Source of the DNA: Aminipila butyrica
GTDB lineage: Bacteria > Bacillota > Clostridia > Peptostreptococcales > Anaerovoracaceae
Length of the DNA stretch: 64,000 nt
Assembly: GCF_010669305.1 (NCBI RefSeq)
Contig: NZ_CP048649.1
Coordinates: forward strand, 2,666,001-2,730,000
Reading direction: 5' to 3'
The notes under the pieces are model-generated. The model ran no database searches. It had not been told where the DNA came from and saw only the letters and a list, made by a program, of their open reading frames with translations. Below are positions 25,312 through 38,661 of the stretch, in pieces. Position numbers and translations under genes: made by a program. Numbering within the stretch: the stretch's first letter is position 1; each line of letters starts with the position of its first letter.

Positions 25312-25950
25312 TTATCTTTCCGTCTGCTGCAAGTCTTTGCTTAGACGACTTAAGTGTACCAGTATATCCTGGCTCACCTCTTCGATGCTCCTAGAAGCAT
25401 CAATGCCGATAATTCGCTGAGGATAAGCCTTTTCCATGGCTAAATAACCTTGAAATACAGCTTGGTGGAATTCCAGCTTCTCTTTTTCCAGCCGATCCTG
25501 CTCTTCTTCCCGGATACGCTTTTTCCCCACACTGGGATCAATTTTTAGCAGGAAGGTCACATCAGGCATACATCCAGCTACTGCATATTCGTTAATTACC
25601 TGAACCGGTTGGGCTAACTGCCTGCCATAACCCTGATAAGCTATGCTGGAATCTACAAAGCGGTCGCAGATGACCGTTATGCCTTTTTCCAGTGCAGGCT
25701 TAATTATCTCTGCTACATGCTGGGCCCTGGCCGCAGCATACAAAAGAGCTTCTGTCATGGGGTCCATTTCCGTATGCTCCTTATCCAGAATAATCTGTCT
25801 GATTTTTTCACTGATAACAGTTCCACCGGGCTCTCTAGTCAAAATGACTGCTCTTTCCTGGCAATTAAAAAAATCTCTCAATAAGTTGATCTGTGTGGAT
25901 TTGCCGGAGCCATCTGGTCCTTCAATCGAGATAAACAGTCCCCTTTTCAT
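25312..25950 (-). CDS. tmk: Thymidylate kinase
   Basis: Tmk phosphorylates dTMP to dTDP. The 212-residue protein has the P-loop IEGPDGSGKSTQ, LTREPGGT, the DRFVDSSIAYQGYGR motif and the LID region RIREEEQDRLE. The start at 25950 follows TTAGGAG, itself just after the stop of the 35-residue gene. It is the first large gene of the operon. Confidence 0.97.
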   Translation of the reverse strand: MKRGLFISIEGPDGSGKSTQINLLRDFFNCQERAVILTREPGGTVISEKIRQIILDKEHTEMDPMTEALLYAAARAQHVAEIIKPALEKGITVICDRFVDSSIAYQGYGRQLAQPVQVINEYAVAGCMPDVTFLLKIDPSVGKKRIREEEQDRLEKEKLEFHQAVFQGYLAMEKAYPQRIIGIDASRSIEEVSQDILVHLSRLSKDLQQTER

Positions 25951-25965
25951 ACTACAAACTCCTAA

Positions 25966-26073
25966 TTATTTTTTCTTTTTCGTCTCCGCCGTCAATTTGG
26001 CTATAAAGATCATGGACACGTAAAGGATAGGAAAACTTAAAAGGGCTATAAAAAGAATTTTAAAAAACGTCAT
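25966..26073 (-). CDS. 35-residue single-helix membrane peptide at the head of the tmk operon
   Basis: A tiny gene with a strong ribosome-binding site (AAAGGAGGGAAAG before ATG 26073). The peptide is one hydrophobic helix (about residues 3-25, FFKILFIALLSFPILYVSMI) followed by a basic tail of four lysines, so it should insert in the membrane with the C-terminus inside. The stop is 15 bases before the tmk start and its promoter lies 57 bases upstream, so it is the first gene of the transcript. I recognise no family; it may be a real micropeptide or a translational leader for tmk. Confidence 0.65.
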   Translation of the reverse strand: MTFFKILFIALLSFPILYVSMIFIAKLTAETKKKK

Positions 26074-26129
26074 GAGCTTTCCCTCCTTTCAAATAGTCAA
26101 CACCAAACCTAAGCAGTCGGGTTTATTAT

Positions 26130-26159
26130 ATTATAGCATATCACGTCAGCCTTTTACAA
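26130..26159 (-). promoter_or_regulatory. Sigma-A promoter of the tmk operon
   Basis: On the minus strand TTGTAA (26159-26154) and TATAAT (26135-26130) are 18 bases apart, with a TG extending the -10 (TGCTATAAT). It drives the micropeptide-tmk-holB-ricT-trmN6 set and lies just past the rRNA operon terminator. Confidence 0.75.
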
Positions 26160-26208
26160 AACAATTTAGTTTTGTCCTGGGGGCAAAGGATAATATCTCT
26201 ACCCATAG

Positions 26209-26240
26209 AAAAAAGACATCCCTTTCGGAATGTCTTTTTT
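26209..26240 (-). terminator. Terminator of the rRNA operon
   Basis: AAAAAAGACAT pairs with ATGTCTTTTTT around a short loop, giving a long T-run. It lies just after the 5S gene. Confidence 0.9.
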
Positions 26241-26246
26241 CTCAAA

Positions 26247-26361
26247 CTAGCAACGTCCTACTTTCCCAGGCAGCTGCCCGCCAAGTATCATCGGCGCTAA
26301 GGAGCTTAACTACTGTGTTCGAGATGGGAACAGGTGGAGCCTCCTCGCTATTGTCACTAGA
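26247..26361 (-). rRNA. rrf: 5S ribosomal RNA
   Basis: The minus strand contains the 5S core CCTGTTCCCATCTCGAACAC, AGTAGTTAAGC and a closing helix CTAGTGACAATAGCG / GTTGCTAG. Ends are set by the outer helix and may be off by a few bases. Confidence 0.95.
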
Positions 26362-26443
26362 TTCTAGCTTGTTTACTTGAGAGCGTACTCTCAAAACTGA
26401 ATAATATACATTGTTCTATCAGATTTTTCCTTGAAACCATTTT

Positions 26444-29335
<2,892 letters not shown>

Positions 29336-29607
29336 AGCAATTTACCTGTTTAGCGTTAAACAGGATTTAGTTTGTTAAGAAACTTCGTCATTCACACTTG
29401 TGTAAAGACTTGCATTTCTTCTGGTTTCTCGGTTGAAATCGTAGTTTCCCCTTAACAATTCTAAAAAGACTTGTCTTAGTTTAACTGTTCTTTTGTTATC
29501 TTTCGATAACCTCGATTTCGTATCTATTTTTGTGTGTTATTAACACTTCTGATATTTATTTGCATATTATTCAGTTTTCAAAGTACGTTTAGAACTTTTT
29601 AAAGTTC
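29336..29607 (-). other. Spacer between tRNA-Ile and 23S rRNA
   Basis: An AT-rich internal transcribed spacer that presumably holds processing stems flanking 23S rRNA. I see no second tRNA gene in it. Confidence 0.7.
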
Positions 29608-29684
<77 letters not shown>

Positions 29685-29716
29685 ATGAAAAAAACTCATA
29701 GTGTAAAAGTTAGTCT

Positions 29717-31240
<1,524 letters not shown>

Positions 31241-31719
31241 ATGGTATTTAAGTCAGATTGCTCTGATTCAAATCAAGTTTGTCTTTCGACTCAAGCTAAA
31301 CACATTTGCGTTTGCTTGTTCTATTCTTTACGTTTCCGTAAATCCTAGAATTATTGTTTTTAAGAAATTGTACGTTGACTTCCAAAACAAGTTTGGTTAT
31401 CTTACCAATCATGCTGATTGATTGTACTTAGTTTGGAGAATAACTTAATATTCTCTTGACTAATTCTTTTACACTATGAAGTTTTCAAGGTTCATGCTGC
31501 GCCGTTTTCGTTGCGATCACTTGCGACAGCTATATTAGAATACCAAAGCTCACATGTTTTGTCAACACTTTTCCGCAAGTTTTTCAATTTTTTTCTTCTT
31601 TCTCATTAAACTGCCAGAAAACACGCCTTTTCCTTCCCCTCAAAACGGCGTTCTACAGCCGTTTTCGCCGCATATCCCCTTCACTAGACAAAATTCATCA
31701 TTGCCTGCTTTGTCACTCT
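31241..31719 (-). promoter_or_regulatory. rRNA operon leader and promoter region
   Basis: A consensus promoter lies at 31565-31537 on the minus strand: TTGACA, exactly 17 bases, TATTCT. The ~300-base leader to the 16S gene is AT-rich and presumably contains the processing stem and antitermination sites, though no clear boxA stands out. The rest of the gap, beyond the promoter towards pflA, holds only AT-rich sequence. Confidence 0.8.
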
Positions 31720-32442
31720 TCACCTACCATATATTACCTTGCTCTGCAATTGCTTTAAAACATCTCCATCCAGAGGCAAGACTTTTTTCAGCGAGTAAGG
31801 AATCCCCAGCGCTTCATATTTTTCTGCACCCATGCTGTGGTATCCCAGCAGTTCCACTTTTTCAATCCGATGAATTCGCTGGATAAATTGATTTAATTGA
31901 ACGATGTCTGCTTCTGTATCGTTTAGTCCCGGGATAATCACCTGTCGTACCCATACAGGCTTCTCGTATTTATTGATTAGATCAATTAACTGCAAAAGAG
32001 TCTCCTGTCCTCGTCCTGTCAAGTCCCGAAATCCTTCCGGCTGGGTATGCTTCACATCTAGCAGAACTAACTGGCAAGCGTCTACCGCGCCATCTGTAAA
32101 TTCATCTACATACGTACCGCTGGTGTCAATCGCGGTATGAATCCCGGCTTCCTTTAAAGCCAACAAAGCTTCCCGGAGAAAGGCCCCCTGTAAAAGCGGT
32201 TCTCCCCCAGAAAAGGTCACGCCCCCCTTATCCCCATAATAATTCAGCCCTCGCTTAGCCCGTTGGAGGATATCTTCTGTTCCCACTTCCTGTCCGCCTT
32301 GAGGACTCCAAGTATCTGGATTGTGGCAATACTTGCACCTTGCAGGACAGCCCTGCAAAAACACCACCAGTCGGAGCCCCGGTCCATCTACTGCCCCTAG
32401 GGATTCAAAAGAATGTACTTTTCCTGTGACCACAGCTTCCAC
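31720..32442 (-). CDS. pflA: Pyruvate formate-lyase activating enzyme
   Basis: This radical SAM enzyme puts the glycyl radical on pyruvate formate-lyase under anaerobic conditions. The 240 residues have the iron-sulfur motif CPARCKYC, FSGGEPLLQ, and the HSFESLGAVDGPGLR start shared by PFL activases. No pyruvate formate-lyase gene lies beside it in this window. The start at 32442 follows AGGAGG. It is the last gene before the rRNA promoter; the U32 peptidase gene is 66 bases upstream on the same strand. Confidence 0.95.
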   Translation of the reverse strand: MEAVVTGKVHSFESLGAVDGPGLRLVVFLQGCPARCKYCHNPDTWSPQGGQEVGTEDILQRAKRGLNYYGDKGGVTFSGGEPLLQGAFLREALLALKEAGIHTAIDTSGTYVDEFTDGAVDACQLVLLDVKHTQPEGFRDLTGRGQETLLQLIDLINKYEKPVWVRQVIIPGLNDTEADIVQLNQFIQRIHRIEKVELLGYHSMGAEKYEALGIPYSLKKVLPLDGDVLKQLQSKVIYGR

Positions 32443-32508
32443 CTCCTATTTGTACTATAAATATAAACCTTAGCTGCTATATAATATTGCCTGTTCTCTC
32501 TCGCTTTG

Positions 32509-34857
32509 CTACTTATAATAGATGCGTAGTTTTTTTCCGCATCCTCTCTGAAGCTCTTCGGTTATAGAAAGGCCTTCTTTTCTCAGGAGCATGCTCTTGC
32601 TGCCCAGAGCGTCTTCAGCAAAAGCAAATGCTTGGTTCTTCCGGTCTATAAACGGCTCTTGTGAAAAAAGGTGTTCGCTGACCATTAAGGGAATATCGCC
32701 GGCAAAGGTGTCTGTCCACCGTTCTGCATTGCTTCCTTCCCAACTTTTGTACGTTTCATGAGAAGGGATAAAATCGGCTAGACCCATTTCCCGGCACCAT
32801 GCAGCCGCCTCTTCATTAAATATATTTAGCCCGTAATCTCCATATACCGGTACTCCAGCCTGCTGAAATTCGCTGATCCATCCTAAATTGCCCATAGCGA
32901 TACCAGAATCCTGACAGAGCAAAACCAACGATTCAAAATTGGCCCTTACGTAGTCATCCCAAGCGCCCTTCGTCACGCAAGGCAAATACGGAGTGACCTC
33001 CAGCTCATACCCCTGCCGAATATTCGCCAGCCTGATGCTCAAATCCCCTTCCGTTCCTTGCCGCTGGCGTTCTGCGGCATACTCATACAACGGGACATAG
33101 ACCCGCCAACCTGCCGGAACCAAGCCCACCTGTCGAAGCTGCTCTTCGGCCTGCTGAATCGTCTCCAGTCGAAGCTGATCCAAGGTGTGAAAATAAAGTT
33201 CCACCTGAAGGCCCCCAGCCTCAGCCTGCAACTGGCCAGCTAAGAAAATAACGGAACAGGCCTCCTCCGGTTTTTCCGGACAGACAACGTCCTGCTCTGA
33301 AAAAAGTTCCTGCTGCTGCGGATTCAAGCAGCGGCCTCGAACCTTTTCCGTCATCAACAGCTGAAAAGCCTCCCGCCGAAGTTCATTGATGGCTGAAGCT
33401 GACAACGCCAATCCTTCCTCCAGATGGCATTTTAATTCCCCCAGCTTAAAAGGCATATCCCCGGTCTTACTCAACTGCTTTTTGATGTCCTCTTCTCCAA
33501 TACTCCTCTTCAACGCTTTTTCTACTTTCACCTTGCCTGTCACTTGGACAGACAAAGCTCCTTCCCGCAGCTCCAACTGCGGATATCGATCAATTTCGGC
33601 TCTAAAAACAGCGTTCACCGGAATTTTCTTATATTGCTGCATACGGTGGCTGCTGGCATCCTCAAAACTCTCTCGGGCGTCCTCCATGAGCTTTTTATCT
33701 GTGATTTTATACACTTTATCCCCAGGTTTTACCGGCCCCCGTATATCTCCTACCCGTACCTTGCCGTCTCCTAGATCTTTTAAATAGCTAAGCACATTGC
33801 CGGGCATATGTGGATTGCGGATTTCAATGCCGTCCCCCATAGCCAAGTCCCGCTCTAGCTGAATATCAATCAGACTTCGGCCTGCTGAGCCTAAGACCCT
33901 GCCCACAAACACCCCTTGATGCTTAGGCAGCTCCGGCCACATAAGAGAATCTCCCGGATTTCCTTCCAGATATCCCGTCGTGAAGCCGCCCCGGTTGAAT
34001 ACCTGCTCCAATTTCTGCCGATCTTCCTCTGACACCTGATAGCAGCCATTCTCCCGATATTCATCTAAATACTTTCGGTAGATGCCCGTTACTACAGCTA
34101 TATATTCAGCTGACTTCATACGTCCTTCAATTTTCAAAGAATCTACACCGGCTTCTGCCAGCTGATCTAAATAATCAATGGCGCACAAATCTTTGGGGCT
34201 CAGCAAATGGGAACCCTCTTCTTTTTCCTGGTCTATCCTGCTCTTCACCGACGTAAAGCCCAGTCGGCATGGCTGGGCGCAAAGCCCTCGATTCCCACTG
34301 CGTCCGCCCAAAATCCGGCTCATCTGACATTGGCCCGAATAACAGATGCAGAGCGCGCCGTGAACAAAGACCTCGATTTCCAACATCTGCTCCCGAGTGA
34401 TATCCTTTATCTCCTCCAGCGTGACCTCCCTGGCCAGCACTGCCCGCTGAAAGCCCAGCCTCTTAGCCATCCGTACCCCGGACAGGTTATAGACAGTCCC
34501 CTGGGTAGACAGATGTAATCGCATCTCAGGCAGACGCCTTCTCAAAAGCCGGGCAAGCCCTAAATCTTGAACAATAAGTGCATCTACCCCCAGTTCATAC
34601 AATTCCCTGGCATAGTTCGCCGCTTCTTCCAGCTCACTGGTCTTCACCAGAATGTTCATGGTCACATATACTTTTACATTTCGTAAGTGTGCGTAAGCCA
34701 CTGCTTCCGCCATAAGCTCTCGATTAAAATTGTCCGCATGAATACGGGCGTTAAACAGGTTTCCTCCCAGGTACACAGCGTCCGCTCCGTTTTCCACGGC
34801 AGCTTTCAACTGCCGCATTCCCCCTGCAGGCGCCAACAATTCAGGAATACTTTTCAT
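32509..34857 (-). CDS. U32 family peptidase with DUF3656-type C-terminal region
   Basis: A 782-residue protein. The N-terminal half is the U32 peptidase/RlhA domain: ELLAPAGGMRQLKAAVENGADAVYLGG, MNILVKTSELEEA, EVFVHGALCICYSGQCQMS and the cysteine set GNRGLCAQPCR, followed by SLKIEGRMKS. The C-terminal half matches the extra domains found in long U32 proteins. In E. coli the relative RlhA is needed for hydroxylation of C2501 in 23S rRNA, so a role in RNA modification is plausible; a collagenase role is known for other members. The start at 34857 lies 20 bases downstream of AAAGAACGAAT. It has no membrane segment. Confidence 0.9.
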   Translation of the reverse strand: MKSIPELLAPAGGMRQLKAAVENGADAVYLGGNLFNARIHADNFNRELMAEAVAYAHLRNVKVYVTMNILVKTSELEEAANYARELYELGVDALIVQDLGLARLLRRRLPEMRLHLSTQGTVYNLSGVRMAKRLGFQRAVLAREVTLEEIKDITREQMLEIEVFVHGALCICYSGQCQMSRILGGRSGNRGLCAQPCRLGFTSVKSRIDQEKEEGSHLLSPKDLCAIDYLDQLAEAGVDSLKIEGRMKSAEYIAVVTGIYRKYLDEYRENGCYQVSEEDRQKLEQVFNRGGFTTGYLEGNPGDSLMWPELPKHQGVFVGRVLGSAGRSLIDIQLERDLAMGDGIEIRNPHMPGNVLSYLKDLGDGKVRVGDIRGPVKPGDKVYKITDKKLMEDARESFEDASSHRMQQYKKIPVNAVFRAEIDRYPQLELREGALSVQVTGKVKVEKALKRSIGEEDIKKQLSKTGDMPFKLGELKCHLEEGLALSASAINELRREAFQLLMTEKVRGRCLNPQQQELFSEQDVVCPEKPEEACSVIFLAGQLQAEAGGLQVELYFHTLDQLRLETIQQAEEQLRQVGLVPAGWRVYVPLYEYAAERQRQGTEGDLSIRLANIRQGYELEVTPYLPCVTKGAWDDYVRANFESLVLLCQDSGIAMGNLGWISEFQQAGVPVYGDYGLNIFNEEAAAWCREMGLADFIPSHETYKSWEGSNAERWTDTFAGDIPLMVSEHLFSQEPFIDRKNQAFAFAEDALGSKSMLLRKEGLSITEELQRGCGKKLRIYYK

Positions 34858-34874
34858 AATTCGTTCTTTTCTCC

Positions 34875-34903
34875 TTGTCTGTCCCTGTGTGAAACGATAT
34901 AAT
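34875..34903 (+). promoter_or_regulatory. Sigma-A promoter of the AI-2E transporter gene
   Basis: TTGTCT (34875-34880) and TATAAT (34898-34903) are 17 bases apart. The ~115-base leader contains a short GCCGG/CCGGC hairpin near 34965-34980. Confidence 0.6.
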
Positions 34904-35024
34904 AATGGATATAATTTCTACTATAAGACTGTTTCAGGGCCTTTCTCTGTTTCAGCTCCGAATGCCGGTATTCCGGCTTATTTACCTATACATATGATAC
35001 TATCTAAAGTTGAAAGGTGCAAGT

Positions 35025-36263
35025 ATGACAAAATTTAAAGAATATCTGCCGGAAAAGCATTGGTGGAAGTACAGCATTTTTATAGCCTTTACCGCTGCCG
35101 TGCTTTACGCGCTGTTTTTCATCATAAAAAACTTCAATAATCTGACCGCTGGGTTATTGGCTGTATTTTCCAGCCTGGGCTCTGCCTTGAATCCCCTGTT
35201 TATCGGTCTGATTCTCACGTATCTCCTCAGTCCTCTAGTGGATATGATTAATAAAAAATTGATGAGTAAGATTATTTTTACCCATACCAAGGACTCCGCC
35301 CGACTAGCTAAAATGGAGAAGACCAAGCGGCTGATCAGCGTCCTTCTGACTTATATCATCCTCATTGCGATTATCGTCATGGTCATCTATGCCTTTGCCG
35401 TACTGATTTTAGGTCAGTTTGTTTTTTCTGGCATCGACAGCATGGTCAATGCGGTGGTGGAGTATGTTTCTACCTATGAGGTCAGCATCAAAAACTGGAT
35501 TGCAGGTCTTCCTGACATGGGCCTGGCAGAGCACGTTCAAGCTTTTGCGAATCGAGGAATGGTGTGGCTGTCCACTCATTTTAGTGCTGGTTCAGCCATC
35601 AACTGGATTACCGGCATTAGCGGCAGCATCGTCAACCTGGTCATCGGCATGATTATCAGTATCTACATCCTGATGGATAAGGACTTTTTCGCCCGCCTGT
35701 GGCGAAAATTTCTCCACTTGACTCTACCGCAAAAAGCCAATGCCGTGCTGACAGAGACTTTAAATGATATCAACAGTGTGCTCTCTGCCTTTATCCGAGG
35801 TGCCCTGCTTGATTCCTTGATTGTGGCCATTATCTCTTCCCTAGGACTGTCTATCCTGGGATTGGACTTTGCTGTTTTCATCGGCTGTTTTGCCGGTCTG
35901 GCCAACATCATCCCATATTTTGGGCCGATTATGGGAATGATTCCAGCCTTTATCGTGGGGGCCTTTACCGATGGGCTGACCCAGGGCATCACAGCGGTAA
36001 TCGTTCTGCTCATCGTCCAGCAAATTGATGGTAATCTAATTTATCCTAAAATTGTAGGCTCTACCACGGGGCTTCATCCGCTGTTCGTCCTGCTGGCCGT
36101 TTCCGTCGCAGGCTATTACTGGGGCATCCTCGGCATGATTCTGGCGGTACCCCTGGCAGGAATCACCCAGACATTCCTTCTGAAATGGGTCCATTGGCAG
36201 GAAGCTCAAGCCAGCCTCAAGGTGGAACAACAGTCATCTTCTCATAGCTGGGAAAAAGAATGA
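35025..36263 (+). CDS. AI-2E family transporter
   Basis: A membrane protein of 412 residues with about eight hydrophobic segments and the AI-2E exporter family pattern: LSPLVDMINK, DKDFFARLWRKFLHLTLPQ, FIRGALLDSLIVAIISSLGLSILG (split), PYFGPIMGMIPA and QQIDGNLIYPKIVG. The E. coli TqsA exports autoinducer-2; other members carry sodium ions or have unknown cargo. The ATG at 35025 follows AAAGGTG. An upstream TTG would only add MKGAS. No signalling gene is next to it. Confidence 0.9.
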   Translation: MTKFKEYLPEKHWWKYSIFIAFTAAVLYALFFIIKNFNNLTAGLLAVFSSLGSALNPLFIGLILTYLLSPLVDMINKKLMSKIIFTHTKDSARLAKMEKTKRLISVLLTYIILIAIIVMVIYAFAVLILGQFVFSGIDSMVNAVVEYVSTYEVSIKNWIAGLPDMGLAEHVQAFANRGMVWLSTHFSAGSAINWITGISGSIVNLVIGMIISIYILMDKDFFARLWRKFLHLTLPQKANAVLTETLNDINSVLSAFIRGALLDSLIVAIISSLGLSILGLDFAVFIGCFAGLANIIPYFGPIMGMIPAFIVGAFTDGLTQGITAVIVLLIVQQIDGNLIYPKIVGSTTGLHPLFVLLAVSVAGYYWGILGMILAVPLAGITQTFLLKWVHWQEAQASLKVEQQSSSHSWEKE

Positions 36264-36338
36264 TAGCAGAAAGCAACTTTCTTCATATAATGTAGTAACC
36301 CTATCATTGGGTAATATCATATAAATGAGGAATGAAAT

Positions 36339-36737
36339 ATGAATTGTAATTGCATAAGAGGCATAGCAGATATTCGTGAAGGTATCTGTAACGCGCGAAA
36401 AGGGCTGGCTTGTCTATGCGAAGCCTTGCAGTCGCTCCAGTGCTGCCAGCTATGCGAAGCCCAGCAACTTTTGAACAACGCGATTTGTCTAATCAAAGAA
36501 GCCATCTGTCAGCTTGAGCGGGGTCTGTGTCAGGCAGAAAATAACCTGAACTGTCAGGAAGTCCGCGACATTCGGGAAGGCATCTGCTGCCTCCGCAAAG
36601 GACTGGAAGAAGCTTGCAGAGCCTTGAATGCGCTTTGCTGCAGAAGGCTATGTGAAGCCGCTGAAAGTCTTGAAAGTGCCGCCTGTCTGATCCAAAAGGG
36701 TATCTGCAAGGTAGAACAGGCTTTAGAGAATATATAG
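36339..36737 (+). CDS. Cysteine-rich protein made of two helical repeats
   Basis: This 132-residue protein is an internal duplication of about 53 residues: repeat 1 spans residues 11-63 and repeat 2 residues 77-129. Shared landmarks are DIREGIC, RKGL, a CC pair, LCEA, CLI, IC and a final E-x-x-L. Cysteines make up about one residue in seven, mostly on one side of predicted amphipathic helices. There is no signal peptide or membrane segment. I know no named family. The layout recalls metal-binding or disulfide-locked helical bundles such as spore or metallothionein-like proteins, but that is inference. The ribosome-binding site GAGGAATG is good. It follows the AI-2E transporter by 75 bases and ends at a terminator. 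Confidence 0.8.
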   Translation: MNCNCIRGIADIREGICNARKGLACLCEALQSLQCCQLCEAQQLLNNAICLIKEAICQLERGLCQAENNLNCQEVRDIREGICCLRKGLEEACRALNALCCRRLCEAAESLESAACLIQKGICKVEQALENI

Positions 36738-36818
36738 TCAGCACCTGCTGGCAGCGTACAAAGAAGAATCCCTAGGCCAAAAGGCCTCCTATAAAAAATA
36801 ATGTTTTCAGATCTAGAG

Positions 36819-36852
36819 AAAAGCCGTAAGATAATTAAATCTTACGGCTTTT
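36819..36852. terminator. Bidirectional terminator
   Basis: AAAAGCCGTAAGAT pairs with ATCTTACGGCTTTT around a six-base loop, with A- and T-runs on each side. It ends the cysteine-rich gene on the plus strand and may also stop minus-strand transcripts. Confidence 0.85.
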
Positions 36853-36873
36853 ATTTCAGGTCACACAACCAAC

Positions 36874-36912
36874 GAAGAGGTACGCTGCATGAACATTGCG
36901 GCGTACCTCTTC
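36874..36912. repeat. 12-base perfect inverted repeat
   Basis: GAAGAGGTACGC (36874-36885) is matched by GCGTACCTCTTC (36901-36912). It lies just after the stop of the minus-strand gene at 36929 and has no T-run. Confidence 0.6.
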
Positions 36913-36928
36913 ATCTGTCTCAGCTGCC

Positions 36929-37597
36929 TCAGCGAGAAATAACCTGCACAGAAAGTGCACTGGTCTGAGGGGGAATACTTGCGGTCTGAAAAGCCTCTCT
37001 TTCAATCCTCACAATCTGCCCCGGTCGGATAGCCATCAAATTGATTCGGTTTCCCTGCCGATCCCGCAGCTTCGTCTCATTGCTGACCACGTAGCGCATC
37101 TGCCGATTGGGATTGTTAGCCATACCGGTGAGAATATAGCCGAATCGCCCATCTGACGTCACCTCTACTACCCGGCCTTCGTCTATAATAGACGATTTTC
37201 GCTCCCGAACAACGGTGATGGTGTATGCCCGGGCTTGGGGAGGAATGCTCTTGGTCATCTCCTCCGAAAAACTGGCATCTATCACCATGCCCGGATTCAA
37301 CTCACGAAAGCCGATTCGGTTGCCGAACTGATCCCATATCCGAGTCTGTTTTTCCACCACTAGAGTCACAACTTGTGTCTCTACAATACGGTTCCGCCCC
37401 ATAGCCCCATAAGAAATAGTCACAAAACCTGTTCGATTACGAATAAATGTATCTTCTACAAAGGCGTTCTTGGCCATTTGCCTGCGCCTCATTCCTTCTG
37501 CCTCTTGGCTTGCCTCTGGACGGTTCTCCTTATTAGACAAGCTGCCTGCTGGCTGGTATAAGTTTTTCGAATTATTTATCCTTTTTAATGTCCTCAT
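36929..37597 (-). CDS. Protein of unknown function with a duplicated beta-rich domain
   Basis: A 222-residue protein. After a basic ~45-residue start it has two related ~60-residue modules, each ending in a strongly similar segment: DQFGNRI...LNPGMVIDASF...SIPPQARAYTITVV and DRQGNRI...IRPGQIVRIEREAF...SIPPQTSALSVQVI. The pattern suggests two small beta-barrel (OB-like) folds. There is no signal peptide. I choose ATG 37597, six bases after AGAGGTG; a GTG at 37606 overlaps that site. The family is unnamed to me. The upstream neighbour is gntR, but a terminator separates them. Confidence 0.8.
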   Translation of the reverse strand: MRTLKRINNSKNLYQPAGSLSNKENRPEASQEAEGMRRRQMAKNAFVEDTFIRNRTGFVTISYGAMGRNRIVETQVVTLVVEKQTRIWDQFGNRIGFRELNPGMVIDASFSEEMTKSIPPQARAYTITVVRERKSSIIDEGRVVEVTSDGRFGYILTGMANNPNRQMRYVVSNETKLRDRQGNRINLMAIRPGQIVRIEREAFQTASIPPQTSALSVQVISR

Positions 37598-37670
37598 ATA
37601 GTTCACCTCTATATAGTATATTTTCGCTGCCTCGATAAGGTTCCCTCCTCTCGCTTACGGTCACGCCCAC

Positions 37671-37722
37671 AAAAAAAGCAGGGAAGTCTGTCGCCTGCTG
37701 CGACCTGAACTGCCTCCTGCCC
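37671..37722 (-). terminator. Terminator after gntR
   Basis: On the minus strand GGCAGG pairs with CCCTGC, with an inner GTCGC/GCGAC stem, then a run of seven T residues. It lies about 50 bases after the gntR stop. Confidence 0.6.
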
Positions 37723-37771
37723 TTTTTACTTTCTATATCTTTACTTTTTCTTCCTTTTTTGAAGAAATCCG

Positions 37772-38422
37772 TCAATTGGTCACTTCCGTATCAGATTTAG
37801 TCGGGTCCCAATGAACCGAGCGGATATAGTGCTCTAATTCGGAGTTTTTGTTGCTGCGGAATAAATCCAACATAACCTTGTGCTCGTCATTGGTCTCCTG
37901 CAATACATTTTCAAGATCCATAATATGATTAAGGTTATAGTTCTTGGTCATAAACTTGTTCTTCAATTTAATCAGGCTGTCAATCAGCGTATCATTGCCA
38001 CATTCGACCAGATACAGCTGATGAAAAATCTCCTGCTGTTTGTAGTACATTTCATAATTTCCGGAATGGATAGCCAAATCCATGCTCTCAATATAAAACT
38101 CCATGTCCTTCAAGGTCTTTTCCGACAACTTGCCGCAAGCCAAAGTAGCGGCATAGCCGTCCAGGACACCTACCACTTCGTATATCTCCGCTGCCTCCCG
38201 GGAATCCAGTTTTCGCAGAACGAATCCCTTTCGCGGAACGTTTTCCAGCACGTTCTCACTAGCCAGCTGAATCAATGCTTCCCGGACCGGAGTCCTGCTG
38301 ATATCCAGCTCCTGGCAAATCTTATTTTCGTTGATTTTTTCATCCGGCAGCAGATTGCCCTCTAGTATCTGTTGGGCAATGTAATTGTACACGTGATCTT
38401 TTAAGGATTGAAACTTATACAT
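37772..38422 (-). CDS. GntR family transcriptional regulator (FCD domain)
   Basis: A regulator of 216 residues. The N-terminal winged helix is clear (IAQQILEGNLLPDEKINENKICQELDISRTPVREALIQLA), followed by the helical FCD ligand-binding domain (RKLDSREAAEIYEVVGVLDGYAA). I place the start at ATG 38422, behind AGAAAGG; the open frame adds seven residues more. It is divergent from the amidinohydrolase-permease pair, so it most likely controls them from the shared 240-base region. The effector is probably an amino acid such as arginine or a methylarginine, which is inference. Confidence 0.93.
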   Translation of the reverse strand: MYKFQSLKDHVYNYIAQQILEGNLLPDEKINENKICQELDISRTPVREALIQLASENVLENVPRKGFVLRKLDSREAAEIYEVVGVLDGYAATLACGKLSEKTLKDMEFYIESMDLAIHSGNYEMYYKQQEIFHQLYLVECGNDTLIDSLIKLKNKFMTKNYNLNHIMDLENVLQETNDEHKVMLDLFRSNKNSELEHYIRSVHWDPTKSDTEVTN

Positions 38423-38558
38423 AAAAAGCCTTTCTCTGCACACACTACTTCGATGTGTGTCAACTGTAGTATGGATTCATGATATCACCACAGACAAACA
38501 AAATCAAGAATATAAAATACGATATATAATATACAATATATAATTCTAAAAAAGGAAC

Positions 38559-38587
38559 TTGACAATTATACGTATACAATATATTAT
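38559..38587 (+). promoter_or_regulatory. Promoter of the amidinohydrolase-permease genes with an operator-like palindrome
   Basis: TTGACA (38559-38564) and TATTAT (38582-38587) are 17 bases apart. A perfect ten-base palindrome, TATACGTATA, sits in the spacer at 38567-38576, where a bound GntR-type protein would block polymerase. More AT-rich dyads occur upstream (about 38520-38545). Confidence 0.7.
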
Positions 38588-38661
38588 ATATGCAAGAAAT
38601 GTTTGAAAATTTAATTAATTAAGTTTCAATTAAATGAACCACAATTTATGGAGGTAAAGGA

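Noticed and set aside
37572..37775. 67-residue open frame on the minus strand
   Set aside because: It spans the gntR terminator and overlaps the start of the next gene; it has no family pattern.
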